A stretch of DNA of 64,000 nt from CAZFOB01 sp964520325 (GCA_964520325.1 CAZFOB010000003.1:186001-250000); one strand, 5' to 3'; positions 33,236 through 41,610 are shown, counted from the first letter of the stretch. Notes: a model not told the origin generated them from the letters alone. Numbers and translations: made by a program.

Positions 33236-34372
33236 ATGCGAGCGACAACGGATGCAGGCGTGCTGCCGCGAGGCCTCGACGGTGTGCCGGTGGCCGAGAC
33301 GTCGGTGTCCGACGTCAATGGGACCGAGGGGTTCTACCACTACCGCGGCATCGACCCCACGACGTTCGCACGCACCGGCACGTTCGAGGACGCGTGGTAC
33401 CTCCTCCATCACGGCGAGCAACCGGCCGAGGTCGACAGTCTCGCGTTCGCGCAACGCATCCGGTCGGCGATGCGCATGCCGCCCGTGCTGCGCGAGGCGT
33501 TGCCGTCGCTGGCTGCGCTCGGCCCCCCGGGATCGATGGATGTGCTGCGCACCGCCGTCTCGGCGGCCGGCGTGGCGCTGCATTGCCGTCCGTGGACCGA
33601 GCAGGATCGTGCCACGACCGAGAAGCAGGTGCTCGACCTTGCAGCGCTAACGCCGCTGCTCGCAGCTTCGCTGTATCGCCAGTCCCGCGGGCTCGACCCC
33701 GTGGCGCCGTCGCCGGAGCTCGGGCTGGCCGCCAACTACCTCGCGATGATCCACGGCAGCATCCCCGACCCGTTGCGGGTCGATGCACTCAACACCTATC
33801 TGGTCCTGGCCGCCGATCACGGCTTCTGCAACTCGACGTTCGCGCTGCGCGTCGTTGCATCGTCGGGGGCCGATGTCGGCGCGGCGTATGCGGCCGCGAT
33901 CGGTTCGCTTTCCGGACCGCTGCACGGCGGCGCGATCGGACGCGTGCCGACGATGCTCGAAGCGATCGGTGATCCGTCGCGCGTCGAGGCCTGGATCGGC
34001 GACCGTCTCGCCCGCGGCGAACGGCTCATGGGGTTCGGACACGCCGTGTATCAGACGGCCGACCCGCGCACGACCGTCCTGCGCCGGCTCGCGCGTGAGA
34101 TCGGCGGCGATCAGATCGCGCTCGCGGAGCGCGTCGAAGAGGTCGGCGTCCGGTTGCTCAACGAGCGCAAGTCGGACAAGCACCGCGAGGCCAACATCGA
34201 GCTCTACGCCGGGATGGTGCTCTCCTTCGCCGGGATCCCTGAGGAGCTCTTCGGTTGCACCTTCGCCGTTGCGCGGATGGCGGGGTGGACGGCCAACCTG
34301 CTCGAGCAGATCGCGGGCAACCGGATCTTCCGTCCCGCCGCGCACTATGTGGGCAGGCAGCCGCAACGCTGA
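33236..34372 (+). CDS. Citrate synthase / 2-methylcitrate synthase family
   Basis: A 378-aa type-II citrate synthase-like enzyme that condenses acetyl- or propionyl-CoA with oxaloacetate. Visible family motifs: GFYHYRGIDP, LAADHGFCNSTFALRV (first active His), GPLHGGAIGRVP, FGHAVYQTADPR and NIELYAGMVLSFAGIP, where Glu occupies the usual catalytic Asp position, as is common in actinobacterial homologues. Start ATG 33236 follows GGAGGAAG. Divergent from the HTH-citrate synthase gene and probably controlled from the 28-bp palindrome. Confidence 0.88.
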   Translation: MRATTDAGVLPRGLDGVPVAETSVSDVNGTEGFYHYRGIDPTTFARTGTFEDAWYLLHHGEQPAEVDSLAFAQRIRSAMRMPPVLREALPSLAALGPPGSMDVLRTAVSAAGVALHCRPWTEQDRATTEKQVLDLAALTPLLAASLYRQSRGLDPVAPSPELGLAANYLAMIHGSIPDPLRVDALNTYLVLAADHGFCNSTFALRVVASSGADVGAAYAAAIGSLSGPLHGGAIGRVPTMLEAIGDPSRVEAWIGDRLARGERLMGFGHAVYQTADPRTTVLRRLAREIGGDQIALAERVEEVGVRLLNERKSDKHREANIELYAGMVLSFAGIPEELFGCTFAVARMAGWTANLLEQIAGNRIFRPAAHYVGRQPQR

Positions 34373-34439
34373 ACTGAACCGAATCCCCTGGGCCGGGCGT
34401 TGAACCTTCGATCGCGCCGCCAACACAGGGGGTTCAAGG

Positions 34440-35564
34440 ATGCACAAGCGGATCGCTATGACGTTTCTCGTGTTCGGTCTCCTTCTTACATCGGCTTCTC
34501 CGGCCTTTGCCTGTGGTGGACTGATCGGCCCGAGCGGCGCGGTGAATCTCACCAGGACGACGACGCTGGCTGCGCATCACAATGGTGTCGAGCACTACGT
34601 CACGGCGTTCAAGTACGCCGGAGGCGGAGGGGAGTTCGGATCGATCATCCCGCTGCCCGCCATGCCGTCGAAGGTGGAGAAGGGCGGCGACTGGACGCTG
34701 CAGCGTCTCCAGCAAGAGACGGCGCCGCAGCGCGCGTCCGCGGGGCTGGCGGCCGCCTCGAGCGGTGACGCTGAGTCGAAGAGTGCTCAAGAGGTCTACA
34801 AGACCAAGATCGATGCGCTCGACATCACAGTTCTCAAGGGCGGCGGACGATCGGTCGGCATCTGGGCGTCCGAACACGGCTTCCGTTTTCCGCCCGACGC
34901 ACCAGCGGTGCTCGACTTCTACGCAAAGCGCAGTCCGTACTTCCTGGCTGCCGTGTTCGATTCCGAGTCGGCAAACAAGCGTGGTCAGTCGATCGGTGAC
35001 GGCACGCCGATCCACATCACGATCCCGCTGCGTAGCCCATGGGTGCCGCTGCGCATCCTCGGTCTCGGCAAGCAGGCCTCCGAGCGCGTCGAGGCCGACG
35101 TCTACCTGCTCACCGACCGGGCTCCCAGCCTTCTTCCCGCCGCGTCGCTCGGTGGCTACGAGGTGGAGCGGCAGGTGCCGGCGTCCGAGAGCCTGCTCGC
35201 CGACCTTCGGTCGGATCGCGGGATGGAGTGGTTGCCCGCCGGCGGTATGACACTCACGCACTTGGTGGTCAACGCATCGGCGCCGAAGCTTCGCTACGAC
35301 CTCGCCATCAACGTGTTCGGCGCGGCGCCTTCGAGGATGCGCGCCGGATTGCCGCCGCTTCCGACACCAGTGCCCACGCCGGCGCCGACCGTTGCGCCGA
35401 CGCCGGAGATCACACCAACGATCGCACCCACCGACGAGCCCGTCGCCATCGCTGCTCCCGTGAGCGAGCAACGTTCGTCGGCGTGGCCGCTCGTCGGCGC
35501 GCTGCTCGCGCTGATGGTGAGCGGACTGGCGACCGCATGGTGGATGAAGGGCCGCCGGGCGTGA
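34440..35564 (+). CDS. DUF2330-type membrane-anchored surface protein
   Basis: A 374-aa protein with a signal peptide (residues 1-25, cleavage after SPAFA, leaving an N-terminal CGG as in DUF2330 proteins), an exported domain with EHYVTAFKYAGGGGEFGSIIPLPAMP and IHITIPLRSPWVPLRILGLG, a Pro/Thr-rich stalk (about 305-335: repeats of PTPVPTPAPT) and a C-terminal transmembrane helix with a basic tail. The next gene, a cupredoxin, overlaps its stop (GTGA). Function unknown. Confidence 0.75.
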   Translation: MHKRIAMTFLVFGLLLTSASPAFACGGLIGPSGAVNLTRTTTLAAHHNGVEHYVTAFKYAGGGGEFGSIIPLPAMPSKVEKGGDWTLQRLQQETAPQRASAGLAAASSGDAESKSAQEVYKTKIDALDITVLKGGGRSVGIWASEHGFRFPPDAPAVLDFYAKRSPYFLAAVFDSESANKRGQSIGDGTPIHITIPLRSPWVPLRILGLGKQASERVEADVYLLTDRAPSLLPAASLGGYEVERQVPASESLLADLRSDRGMEWLPAGGMTLTHLVVNASAPKLRYDLAINVFGAAPSRMRAGLPPLPTPVPTPAPTVAPTPEITPTIAPTDEPVAIAAPVSEQRSSAWPLVGALLALMVSGLATAWWMKGRRA

Positions 35565-35974
35565 AGAGGTTCCGCGCGTACGCTTCGGCCGCGGTCATCT
35601 TGCTCATGGCCGCCGCCGGTGCGTCCGCAACGGCATCGGTTCCGATCGGTGTGCGCACAGTCGTCATCACCATCCGCCACTCGCAGTTCTCGGTCTCGAA
35701 ACTCGACGTGAAACCGGGGGAGCGCGTGCGCTTCGTCGTCCACAACACCGACCCCATCGACCACGAGCTCATCGTCGGTGCGCTGCCGGTGCAGCTGCGC
35801 CACGAATCCGGACGCGAAGCGCACCATCGGGCCAAACCGGGTGAGGTGAGCGTTCCTCTCTTCGAGACGGCGACGACGCCCTACACCTTCGGCGAGGCCG
35901 GAACCGTGTTATTCGGTTGTCACCTGCCCGGTCACTGGGACTACGGCATGCAGGGACGCATCACCGTCGGTTAG
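35561..35974 (+). CDS. Secreted cupredoxin (plastocyanin/azurin-like copper protein)
   Basis: A 137-aa exported blue-copper-type protein. Signal peptide about residues 1-26, then a single cupredoxin domain with all four type-1 copper ligands: His in IDHELIVG and the C-terminal cluster FGCHLPGHWDYGMQG (Cys, His, Met). Start GTG 35561 overlaps the stop of the DUF2330 gene, so the two surface proteins are likely made together and may form an extracytoplasmic redox unit. Its TAG overlaps the stop of the convergent thiolase-like gene. Confidence 0.85.
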   Translation: MKRFRAYASAAVILLMAAAGASATASVPIGVRTVVITIRHSQFSVSKLDVKPGERVRFVVHNTDPIDHELIVGALPVQLRHESGREAHHRAKPGEVSVPLFETATTPYTFGEAGTVLFGCHLPGHWDYGMQGRITVG

Positions 35975-37470
35975 CCGGCGAAGACTCCAGGCATGAGCAC
36001 GTTCACGCGTTGTCCGACCGGATCTGTTGTCGTGAATAGCTCGATGTCGTCAGGAACGTCTGTGGAGGCGACGGTGCGGGAGCCGTCGGTGAGCTCGAGC
36101 ACGGCGATGGCGCGCGGTTGCTCATCGCGGACGTAGCTCACCGTCGAGCCGATCACCGTTGCCGTTCCCCGCTCCTGCGTCGACATGGGACACGTAGGCG
36201 TTTTCTGCAGCGCTTCTGCGGTCACGTCGATGGAACGGAACCCGTGCTTCGGTGAGATCGAAGACCAGATCGCCACGCCGGGCTTGGTGAGAAGCCCGCT
36301 CACGCTGGTAACCATCCCCACCTGGCCCACCTGGCCCGTCGTCGCCCCGCTGCCGTCACGCAGGCGTTGCGCCATGGAGACCGTCGACTGAAGGACGAAG
36401 TTGTTCAGCGGGCCGCCGCCGAAGGTCATCCCGCCGGTGACGGTGAGCGGCCGTGCATCCGTGAGGGCCAGTTCGCTCATCTGCACCTGCACCGCGGACG
36501 GGAAGCAGCTGTAGATCTCGAGCAGATCGATGTCGTCGAGCGTGGTGTTCGCCAGCTCGAGCGCACGCGCGGCGGCGATGCGGAACGTGGGCCAGCGATG
36601 GATCTCACGCCGTTGTGGCATCGGGATCATCGCGTTGGCTTCTGTCGCGGCCACGGGGTAGACGCACCGCTGCGGATCGATGCCGAGTTGTTGGGCGAGC
36701 GAGGCGGAGCTGAGCAGGAGCGCGGCGGCCTGGTCGACGTTCCATTGGGAGCAGAGCAAACGCGTGTACGGGAAGGCGACCATCCGGTTGTCGTCCGACA
36801 CCCCAGCGATCGCGTCGGCGCCGGGATCGCTCCGGTCCCATGCAAGGGGATCGGTGGCAGCCACAGACGCGTAGCCGGACCACAGCTCGCCGAGACGGCG
36901 TCGGCGTTCCTCGACCGTCCACTCCCCACGGCCCGCATGCGCGCTCTCGATGAGTGCGTACTGTACGGCGGGCATAACGATGCCGCGTTCGAAGTCGAAG
37001 GCTGTGACGAGCTGTCCGTCCGGCCGCCAGACCTCGTCCGCCTCCGACTCAGGGCCGGGCTGATCGGTCGCCGCGACCCCGGCTCGTGAGGCGACGACCG
37101 CCCGGTACTTCGCCTCGGCGCCGCACACGATGGCGGCTTCGATGGCGCCCGATGCGATCAGCTCGCACGCGTGCGTCAGCAACGACTGCTGCAGGACGCC
37201 GACCTCGGCGACGATCGTCCGGGCGGATCTCGCGCCGATGCGTTCGGCGATGACGCGGCAGGGATCGGTGCAGCGCCATGTCCCGCGTGGGGCGGCGATC
37301 AGCTGCACCCGGGGGCCGAGGCCGGGCGCGCCCGCGTCGTCGAGCGCGTGTTGCACAGCCTCGGCCATGAGATCGACCGCGTCCATCCCGCCGCCGGGTT
37401 CCTCGACCCGCTGAGTGAGGCGGCCGACGCCGACGAGAACCGGTGTGCGGTCGAGCGGCTGTCTGTGCAT
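35971..37470 (-). CDS. Thiolase-like protein (acetyl-CoA acetyltransferase superfamily, SCP-x-like)
   Basis: A 499-aa condensing-enzyme-fold protein. It starts RTPVLVGVGRLTQRVEEPGG and has VLQQSLLTHACELIASGAIEAAIVCGAEAKYR, then DDIDLLEIYSCFPSAVQVQMSELAL and LTVTGGMTFGGGPLNNFVLQSTVSMAQRLR, the pattern of actinobacterial SCP-x-like thiolases used in lipid or steroid breakdown. The classic thiolase active-site Cys at the N-terminal nucleophile position is not visible (VLQQSLLT), so it may not be a true thiolase. Start ATG 37470; longer frames are antisense to gpsA and rejected. Confidence 0.8.
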   Translation of the reverse strand: MHRQPLDRTPVLVGVGRLTQRVEEPGGGMDAVDLMAEAVQHALDDAGAPGLGPRVQLIAAPRGTWRCTDPCRVIAERIGARSARTIVAEVGVLQQSLLTHACELIASGAIEAAIVCGAEAKYRAVVASRAGVAATDQPGPESEADEVWRPDGQLVTAFDFERGIVMPAVQYALIESAHAGRGEWTVEERRRRLGELWSGYASVAATDPLAWDRSDPGADAIAGVSDDNRMVAFPYTRLLCSQWNVDQAAALLLSSASLAQQLGIDPQRCVYPVAATEANAMIPMPQRREIHRWPTFRIAAARALELANTTLDDIDLLEIYSCFPSAVQVQMSELALTDARPLTVTGGMTFGGGPLNNFVLQSTVSMAQRLRDGSGATTGQVGQVGMVTSVSGLLTKPGVAIWSSISPKHGFRSIDVTAEALQKTPTCPMSTQERGTATVIGSTVSYVRDEQPRAIAVLELTDGSRTVASTDVPDDIELFTTTDPVGQRVNVLMPGVFAG

Positions 37471-37530
37471 CGGGGCACATGCTACGGACGTCGATTGCCG
37501 TCGCGACGTCTGGGCCGTCAGAATCGCGCA

Positions 37531-38544
37531 GTGATCGCGGTCATCGGTGCTGGAGCGATGGGTGCGGCTCTGGCCATCCTTCACGCCAGAGCCGGACAGC
37601 GCACCGCCTTGCTCGGGACCGCCTTCGACGACGCAACAGTTGAGGCGATCAGGTCGGGCCGTCCGCACCCCGCGCTCGGCATCACCTTGGATCCCGCGAT
37701 CGACTGCCGGCCGTTCAGCGGCTGGGGAGCCGTGCTTGCGAATACCGAACGCGTCGTCATCGGTGTCTCGAGTGAAGGGATCGCCGGCGTCGTCGCGGAG
37801 GTCGCACCAAAGGCGAAGCCGAACGTGGTGTGGGTGATCGCGACGAAGGGCTGGGATAGAGCGACACTGCGCACCCCCTCCCAGGTCGTCGGTGCCTCCC
37901 TCGGTTCGGCCGAACGAGTTGTCGTCCTCGCCGGGCCCGCGCTTGCTCCGGAGCTCGTCGCCGGGGCGCCGACGGCGATGGTGTGCGCGTCCGTGAACCT
38001 CGACGTTGCCGGCGAGGTGGCGGAGACATTGCTGGCCGGTGGTGTGTCGGCGAGCATCACCGACGATGTGTCCGGTGTCGAGATCGCGGCGGCGTACAAG
38101 AACGTCACCGCGATCGCGGTCGGCATGTGCGAAGGCCTGAGCGAGCGACTGCCGGAGCGCGTGTACGTCCACCGGTACGCCAACGCGAGAGCCGCGATGT
38201 TCGCGCAGGGCTTGCGGGACATGAGCCGTCTCTCGGCCGAGCAGGGCGGACGTCCCGAAACGATCTACGGTCTGGCCGGTGCGGGCGACCTGTACGTGAC
38301 GTGCCTCGGCGGACGCAACGGCAACCTCGGCCGGCTGCTCGGCTCCGGCCAGACCCCGGAGCAAGCCCAGAAGACGATCGGGAGCACGGTCGAGGGCGTC
38401 ACGAACACCGCTGCTGCGCTGGCTATCGCCGAACGGCTCGGGGTCGATCTCGTGGCTGCACGAACCGTCGAGGCTGTGCTGTCGGGCGAGTCGAGTCCAC
38501 TCGAAGCGGTCAACGCTGCTCTCGCGGCTATCGGCACAACGTGA
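37531..38544 (+). CDS. gpsA: NAD(P)-dependent glycerol-3-phosphate dehydrogenase
   Basis: A 337-aa enzyme that makes sn-glycerol-3-phosphate for phospholipids. N-terminal Rossmann motif VIAVIGAGAMGAALA, VVIGVSSEGIAGV, GPALAPELVAGAPTAM (substrate lysine region), EIAAAYKNVTAIAVGMCEG with the catalytic Lys, and GLAGAGDLYVTCLGGRNGNLG. Start GTG 37531 gives the normal N-terminus. The small DUF1272 gene follows 13 bases later. Confidence 0.9.
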   Translation: MIAVIGAGAMGAALAILHARAGQRTALLGTAFDDATVEAIRSGRPHPALGITLDPAIDCRPFSGWGAVLANTERVVIGVSSEGIAGVVAEVAPKAKPNVVWVIATKGWDRATLRTPSQVVGASLGSAERVVVLAGPALAPELVAGAPTAMVCASVNLDVAGEVAETLLAGGVSASITDDVSGVEIAAAYKNVTAIAVGMCEGLSERLPERVYVHRYANARAAMFAQGLRDMSRLSAEQGGRPETIYGLAGAGDLYVTCLGGRNGNLGRLLGSGQTPEQAQKTIGSTVEGVTNTAAALAIAERLGVDLVAARTVEAVLSGESSPLEAVNAALAAIGTT

Positions 38545-38557
38545 AAGAGGAGAACTC

Positions 38558-38731
38558 ATGCTCGAGATGAAGGCTGTATGTGAGAAGTGCGACAAAGCAC
38601 TCGCCGCAGACTGCGACGCGCGTATCTGCAGCTTCGAGTGCACGTTCTGCCCGGAGTGCTCGACCGCCATGGACGGACGGTGTCCGAACTGCAGCGGCGA
38701 GCTCCTCGAACGTCCGCGCCGCACGATCTAA
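38558..38731 (+). CDS. DUF1272 small cysteine-rich protein
   Basis: A 57-aa protein with a zinc-ribbon-like cysteine set: AVCEKCDKALAADCDARICS, then FECTFCPECS and GRCPNCSGELLERP. This spacing is the DUF1272 signature. Start ATG 38558, preceded by AAAGAGGAG. Probably cotranscribed with gpsA. Function unknown; a zinc-binding or nucleic-acid-associated role is usual guesswork for the family. Confidence 0.82.
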   Translation: MLEMKAVCEKCDKALAADCDARICSFECTFCPECSTAMDGRCPNCSGELLERPRRTI

Positions 38732-38830
38732 CGTTCTCGCGCGCAGGCGACGATCTTCTCGAAGCTAATGACTATTGCGACCGGGGCCGAGATCTGAGTC
38801 GACATGGGAAGCTCGCTTCGCATTCTCGTC

Positions 38831-38865
38831 ACGCGCCGTGCGGTCAAGCTCCCGCGCCAAGTTAC
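38831..38865. repeat. Imperfect direct repeat, copy 1
   Basis: ACGCGCCGTGCGGTC followed by AAGCTCCCGCGCCAAGTTAC. A second copy at 39837-39870 differs by about four bases and a one-base gap. Each copy lies just downstream (minus-strand sense) of a small accessory gene, and the pair brackets the decayed toxin-antitoxin block. Confidence 0.6.
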
Positions 38866-39180
38866 TTGGGGGGCGCCGAGCGGAGGGCCAGCGCCGCGAC
38901 TGGCGTGCCAAAGGGCGACGATCTCGACGAGGTCGTCGCTGCGGACGCGGTAGTAGAGCTGGTACCGCACCTTGGCCAGGGAAAGACGACGAAGGTCGGC
39001 GAACTCGGTGTCGTCAACGGGTACGCCGACGCGCGGTTATGCCGCCAATAGATCCACAGCTGCGAGTAGGACTTCCTATAGGAGCGAGGCCCCGCCGCGG
39101 GCCGATTCGCGTTCCACCAGACGACAGCCTCGTCGACCTGCCCAGCCGCAGCCTGCGTAAGACGAACCTCAATGGTCAGA
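38855..39180 (-). pseudogene. Broken ParE/RelE-type toxin gene
   Basis: The N-terminal part (IEVRLTQAAAGQVDEAVVWW NANRP, in one frame) and the C-terminal part (ADLRRLSLAKVRYQLYYRV, then VEIVALWHASRGAGPPL, in another) together make a typical ParE/RelE toxin. They are separated by a frameshift near 39110. The connecting frame carries two nonsense codons, TAG at 39076-39078 and TAA at 39037-39039. It lies directly after, and overlaps, an intact antitoxin gene, the usual order. The toxin cannot be made. Confidence 0.75.
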
Positions 39181-39390
39181 CTGCAAGCTCCGGAGGAACT
39201 CCCACGCGTCGATCGTCTCGCCGCGGTCAGCCTGACCAATCGATTTCTTGAGTTCGCGCCGCTGATCTTCCGTCAGCATGAACGGCTCGTCGTCATCCGG
39301 CAGAAGCAGCGTGACCGTGGCCCCTTCGGGTAGTTCCCCAACAGGGAGATCAAGGTGGCCGTCGACAACCTTGGCTGTAAGCATCTTCAT
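39169..39390 (-). CDS. Antitoxin (copy 1), partner of a broken ParE-type toxin
   Basis: A 73-aa protein: KMLTAKVVDGHLDLPVGELPEG, then TVTLLLPDDDEPFMLTEDQRRELKKSIGQADRG and a C-terminal WEFLRSLQ helix that would wrap the toxin. It has an AbrB-like N-terminal half and an acidic/helical C-terminal half, as in many small antitoxins. Start ATG 39390. It resembles the second antitoxin at 39518-39745, so the locus was duplicated. Confidence 0.75.
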   Translation of the reverse strand: MKMLTAKVVDGHLDLPVGELPEGATVTLLLPDDDEPFMLTEDQRRELKKSIGQADRGETIDAWEFLRSLQSDH

Positions 39391-39521
39391 GTATCGATGA
39401 TATCCCCGCGGAGAATCTCTCCGAATAAAAGGGGAGCGGCCGATCGGTTCTCGAACCACCAGTCGCTGGCCTCCTCGATCTGGGCTTCGGCGCGTGGCGC
39501 AAGCCGGACCCGACGAGTCAC
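39387..39521 (-). pseudogene. Truncated ParE/RelE-type toxin (copy 2), N-terminal 44 residues
   Basis: Starting with GTG 39521, which overlaps the stop of antitoxin copy 2 as GTGA, the frame reads VTRRVRLAPRAEAQIEEASD then WWFENRSAAPLLFGEILRGD and stops at TGA 39389-39387, right at the start of antitoxin copy 1. This is the N-terminal half of a ParE toxin, paralogous to the broken copy downstream; the rest was lost, probably by recombination between the two copies. Confidence 0.72.
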
Positions 39522-39745
39522 GCGCGATGGCGCGTCTTCAACCGCTCCAGCAGCTCGTCACCGTCGACGTACTCTCCGCGCGCGATCGCCTCTATGGCCT
39601 CAGTGAGTTCCCGCTCATCCGCGGGAGTGAGCACCACGGGCTCTGATTCGTCGGTCGCGACCACGGCCACGGATGACCCTTCGGCGACTGCGCCAGACGG
39701 CAGCTCCACCTTCCCGTTGACGACCTTGCCCGTGATGACCTTCAT
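39518..39745 (-). CDS. Antitoxin (copy 2), paralogue of the 39169 antitoxin
   Basis: A 75-aa protein: KVITGKVVNGKVELPSGAVAEG, SVAVVATDESEPVVLTPADERELTEAIEAIARGE and DELLERLKTRH at the C-terminus. The layout and several positions (TxKVVxGxxxLP, EPxxLT) match copy 1. Start ATG 39745. It is intact although its adjacent toxin is truncated. Confidence 0.78.
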   Translation of the reverse strand: MKVITGKVVNGKVELPSGAVAEGSSVAVVATDESEPVVLTPADERELTEAIEAIARGEYVDGDELLERLKTRHRA

Positions 39746-39836
39746 CTGTACATCGTGCTTCCGCTGGTCCGTAGAACGGACCTGGCGCTAAGCCGCCGCC
39801 AGGCGCTCGCGGAGTGCGAGCGAATCGCACATGGCA

Positions 39837-39870
39837 ACGCGCCGTGCGGTCGGCTCCTGCGCCGAGTTAC
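39837..39870. repeat. Imperfect direct repeat, copy 2
   Basis: ACGCGCCGTGCGGTC followed by GGCTCCTGCGCCGAGTTAC, the partner of the repeat at 38831-38865. It starts one base before a GTTAGGT sequence (39872-39878) that contains the TAA stop of the next minus-strand gene. Confidence 0.6.
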
Positions 39871-39872
39871 CG

Positions 39873-40112
39873 TTAGGTCGCATCGCAGATCGAGGCACGA
39901 CGCTCCTGTGGCGTGCGATCGCCGAAGTAGCGCCTCGGGTTACCGCACATGGCGCAAGAGCACAGAGCTGGGGTCCGCGCGAGGCGCCCGACTACTCGAT
40001 GCGCTTTGCTGACGTCAGTCACGCTCGCGTGCGTCGCTTCCACGCGTCGCCGCGCTCTCAACTTCGCACGCTGGTCGTACTGCCGCCTCAGGGCTCGCTG
40101 GGAATCCTTCAT
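39873..40112 (-). CDS. Small cysteine-motif protein (CSCxMCGNPRR type)
   Basis: A 79-aa basic protein: KDSQRALRRQYDQRAKLRAR at the N-terminus and ALCSCAMCGNPRRYFGDRTP QERRA near the C-terminus. The CxCxxCGNPRR...T.QER pattern recurs in a widespread family of small uncharacterised bacterial proteins and suggests a metal-binding knuckle. Start ATG 40112. Its stop lies within ACCTAAC. Function unknown. Confidence 0.6.
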   Translation of the reverse strand: MKDSQRALRRQYDQRAKLRARRRVEATHASVTDVSKAHRVVGRLARTPALCSCAMCGNPRRYFGDRTPQERRASICDAT

Positions 40113-40174
40113 GCTCTCAGTGTCTCACCGTCGACCTAGTTGCGCGGCGCGGCTCGTGCAATCATGACGGCTGC

Positions 40175-40774
40175 CTAGGGGCGGGCTTGTCGGGAACCGT
40201 CTTCAACAGCCGGATGCTCTGACCGCTCTCGCCGGCGAAGCCCGGACCGGCATCCAGTTCTGACCGCCGAACTGGGACGTCGAGTCCATGTCGAACTCGA
40301 TAGCGACAAAGAGCCACGGCGATGTCCCCGGAGCCGTCCGAATTTCGCCGAGTAGTTCCGATAGGGACACGTGGACAAGCTGACCCACCGGTAGTTCGGA
40401 TCGGCTCCTCCCTTGTGCTAAGTCGACGTACTGCTTGAAGTCATAGAACGCCGCGCGGACCTCCTGCTCACTCTCGAACTCCGTCGCTTATTGAAGGCGT
40501 CCATTGCGGGGACTTGCGAGTAATCGATATACCGCACACGCGCCACGTGCCCGCCTTCTGAATGTGCAGCCACGGCCGATTCGAGTTGACCCGCTGTGGA
40601 TCGCACCGCCACTCCCGCCTGCTGCGGCACGTAAGCCTTCCACAGACCCGCCGACTCGTTGTCCCGCATCGTCCAACAACTGACGAAGGCTCGCTGCTCG
40701 TCGTTCAGGGGGCCGAGGATGTCAGAGGGCATCGAGACAGGATGCCAGAGGCCACTGACCAAGCTTTCGGACAA
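40175..40774 (-). pseudogene. Frameshifted DUF2971 gene
   Basis: The first part (RAFVSCWTMRDNESAGLWKA YVPQQAGVAVRSTAGQLESAV, ending in MDAFNK) matches the core of DUF2971 proteins. At about 40492 the frame is lost; the continuation ATEFESEQEVRAAFYDFKQY and VHVSLSELLGEIRTAPGTSP follows in another frame, and a second shift near 40260 leads to GFAGESGQSIRLLKTVPDKP. The N-terminal part of the family is also missing. Two frameshifts plus truncation make this a pseudogene, unless the window contains sequencing errors. Confidence 0.65.
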
Positions 40775-40792
40775 CGAAGGAGACTGGTCTTG

Positions 40793-41572
40793 CTAGGTGA
40801 TGTAGGGGACCGGCTCCTTGAGGGCGCCAGGATAGCGCTGGCTATGCGAGCGCAGCATGTGTTCCATGTGCTCCTTCATCAACCGTTCGGCGAGGTCCGG
40901 ATCGCGCCCGATGATCGCTTCCACAACGCGCTGATGATCTTCGTGAACTCCCTGGCGCGCGCGTTTCGCGAAGATGTCGCCGGTGACGATGAACGACGTG
41001 ACATCTCCGAGCGATCGAGCGAGAAGGTCCAGGATCGGGTTGCCGGTCATACTCGCGATGGCCCGGTGGAACTCTGAGGCCATCTTGATGTAGTCGACGT
41101 CGTTATCGGGATCGACTCGAGCCGATTCCTCGAGCAGCTCGACGAGGTGGCGTTCCGCCTCCTTCGTGCAGGCCTCGGCCGCGCGTCTCGCCATCATCGG
41201 CTCGATGACGGCTCTTGCCTCCCAGATGTGCCGGACGGTGGCACCGGCCGCCTTGTAATGAAGGCTGGCGATTCGCGCCAGATGCTTGGCGGTCATCGTA
41301 TTGACGACGGGGCCGCCATTCGGCCCTGCCTTGATCATCAGCAGCCCGTGCACCTCGAGGATCCGCAGGCCCTCGCGCAGCGTTCCACGGCTCACGCCGA
41401 ATCGCTCAAGCATCTGACGTTCCGGCGGGAGCCGGGTGCCAGGCTTCGAGCCGTTGCTGAAGATGTCGTTGACGATCAGCCTGGCAACGCGCTCGGCGAG
41501 CTTCTCGTTGCGCAGACCTTCTTCTTCTTCTTCTTCGCTTCGCAGTTGAGCGATCGAGTCTCGTTGGGTCAT
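40793..41572 (-). CDS. FadR/GntR-family transcriptional regulator (FCD domain)
   Basis: A 259-aa regulator. A winged helix at about residues 20-85 (KLAERVARLIVNDIFSNGSK, then PPERQMLERFGVSRGTLREGLRILEVHGL) is followed by an all-helical FCD ligand domain (EARAVIEPMMARRAAEA, DVDYIKMASEFHRAIASMTG, VHEDHQRVVEAIIGRD) with the metal-ligand Asp/His pattern of the family. An unusual run of five to six Glu (SEEEEEEG) lies near the N-terminus. Start ATG 41572. A GATTATAATC palindrome overlaps its own -10 region, and similar sites lie before the other operons of this island, so it is the likely local repressor. Confidence 0.88.
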   Translation of the reverse strand: MTQRDSIAQLRSEEEEEEGLRNEKLAERVARLIVNDIFSNGSKPGTRLPPERQMLERFGVSRGTLREGLRILEVHGLLMIKAGPNGGPVVNTMTAKHLARIASLHYKAAGATVRHIWEARAVIEPMMARRAAEACTKEAERHLVELLEESARVDPDNDVDYIKMASEFHRAIASMTGNPILDLLARSLGDVTSFIVTGDIFAKRARQGVHEDHQRVVEAIIGRDPDLAERLMKEHMEHMLRSHSQRYPGALKEPVPYIT

Positions 41573-41610
41573 CACGGTGAGTGTACCGGGGGAGGCACCC
41601 GTTCGGACTG

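Noticed and set aside
33236..34372. Loss of the catalytic Asp (Glu in NIELYAG) as a sign of inactive citrate synthase
   Set aside because: Glu at this place is common among actinobacterial citrate/methylcitrate synthases, so it is not evidence of inactivity.
37470..38724. N-terminal extension of the thiolase-like frame (to 917 aa)
   Set aside because: The extra part is antisense to gpsA; the thiolase-like protein starts naturally at ATG 37470.
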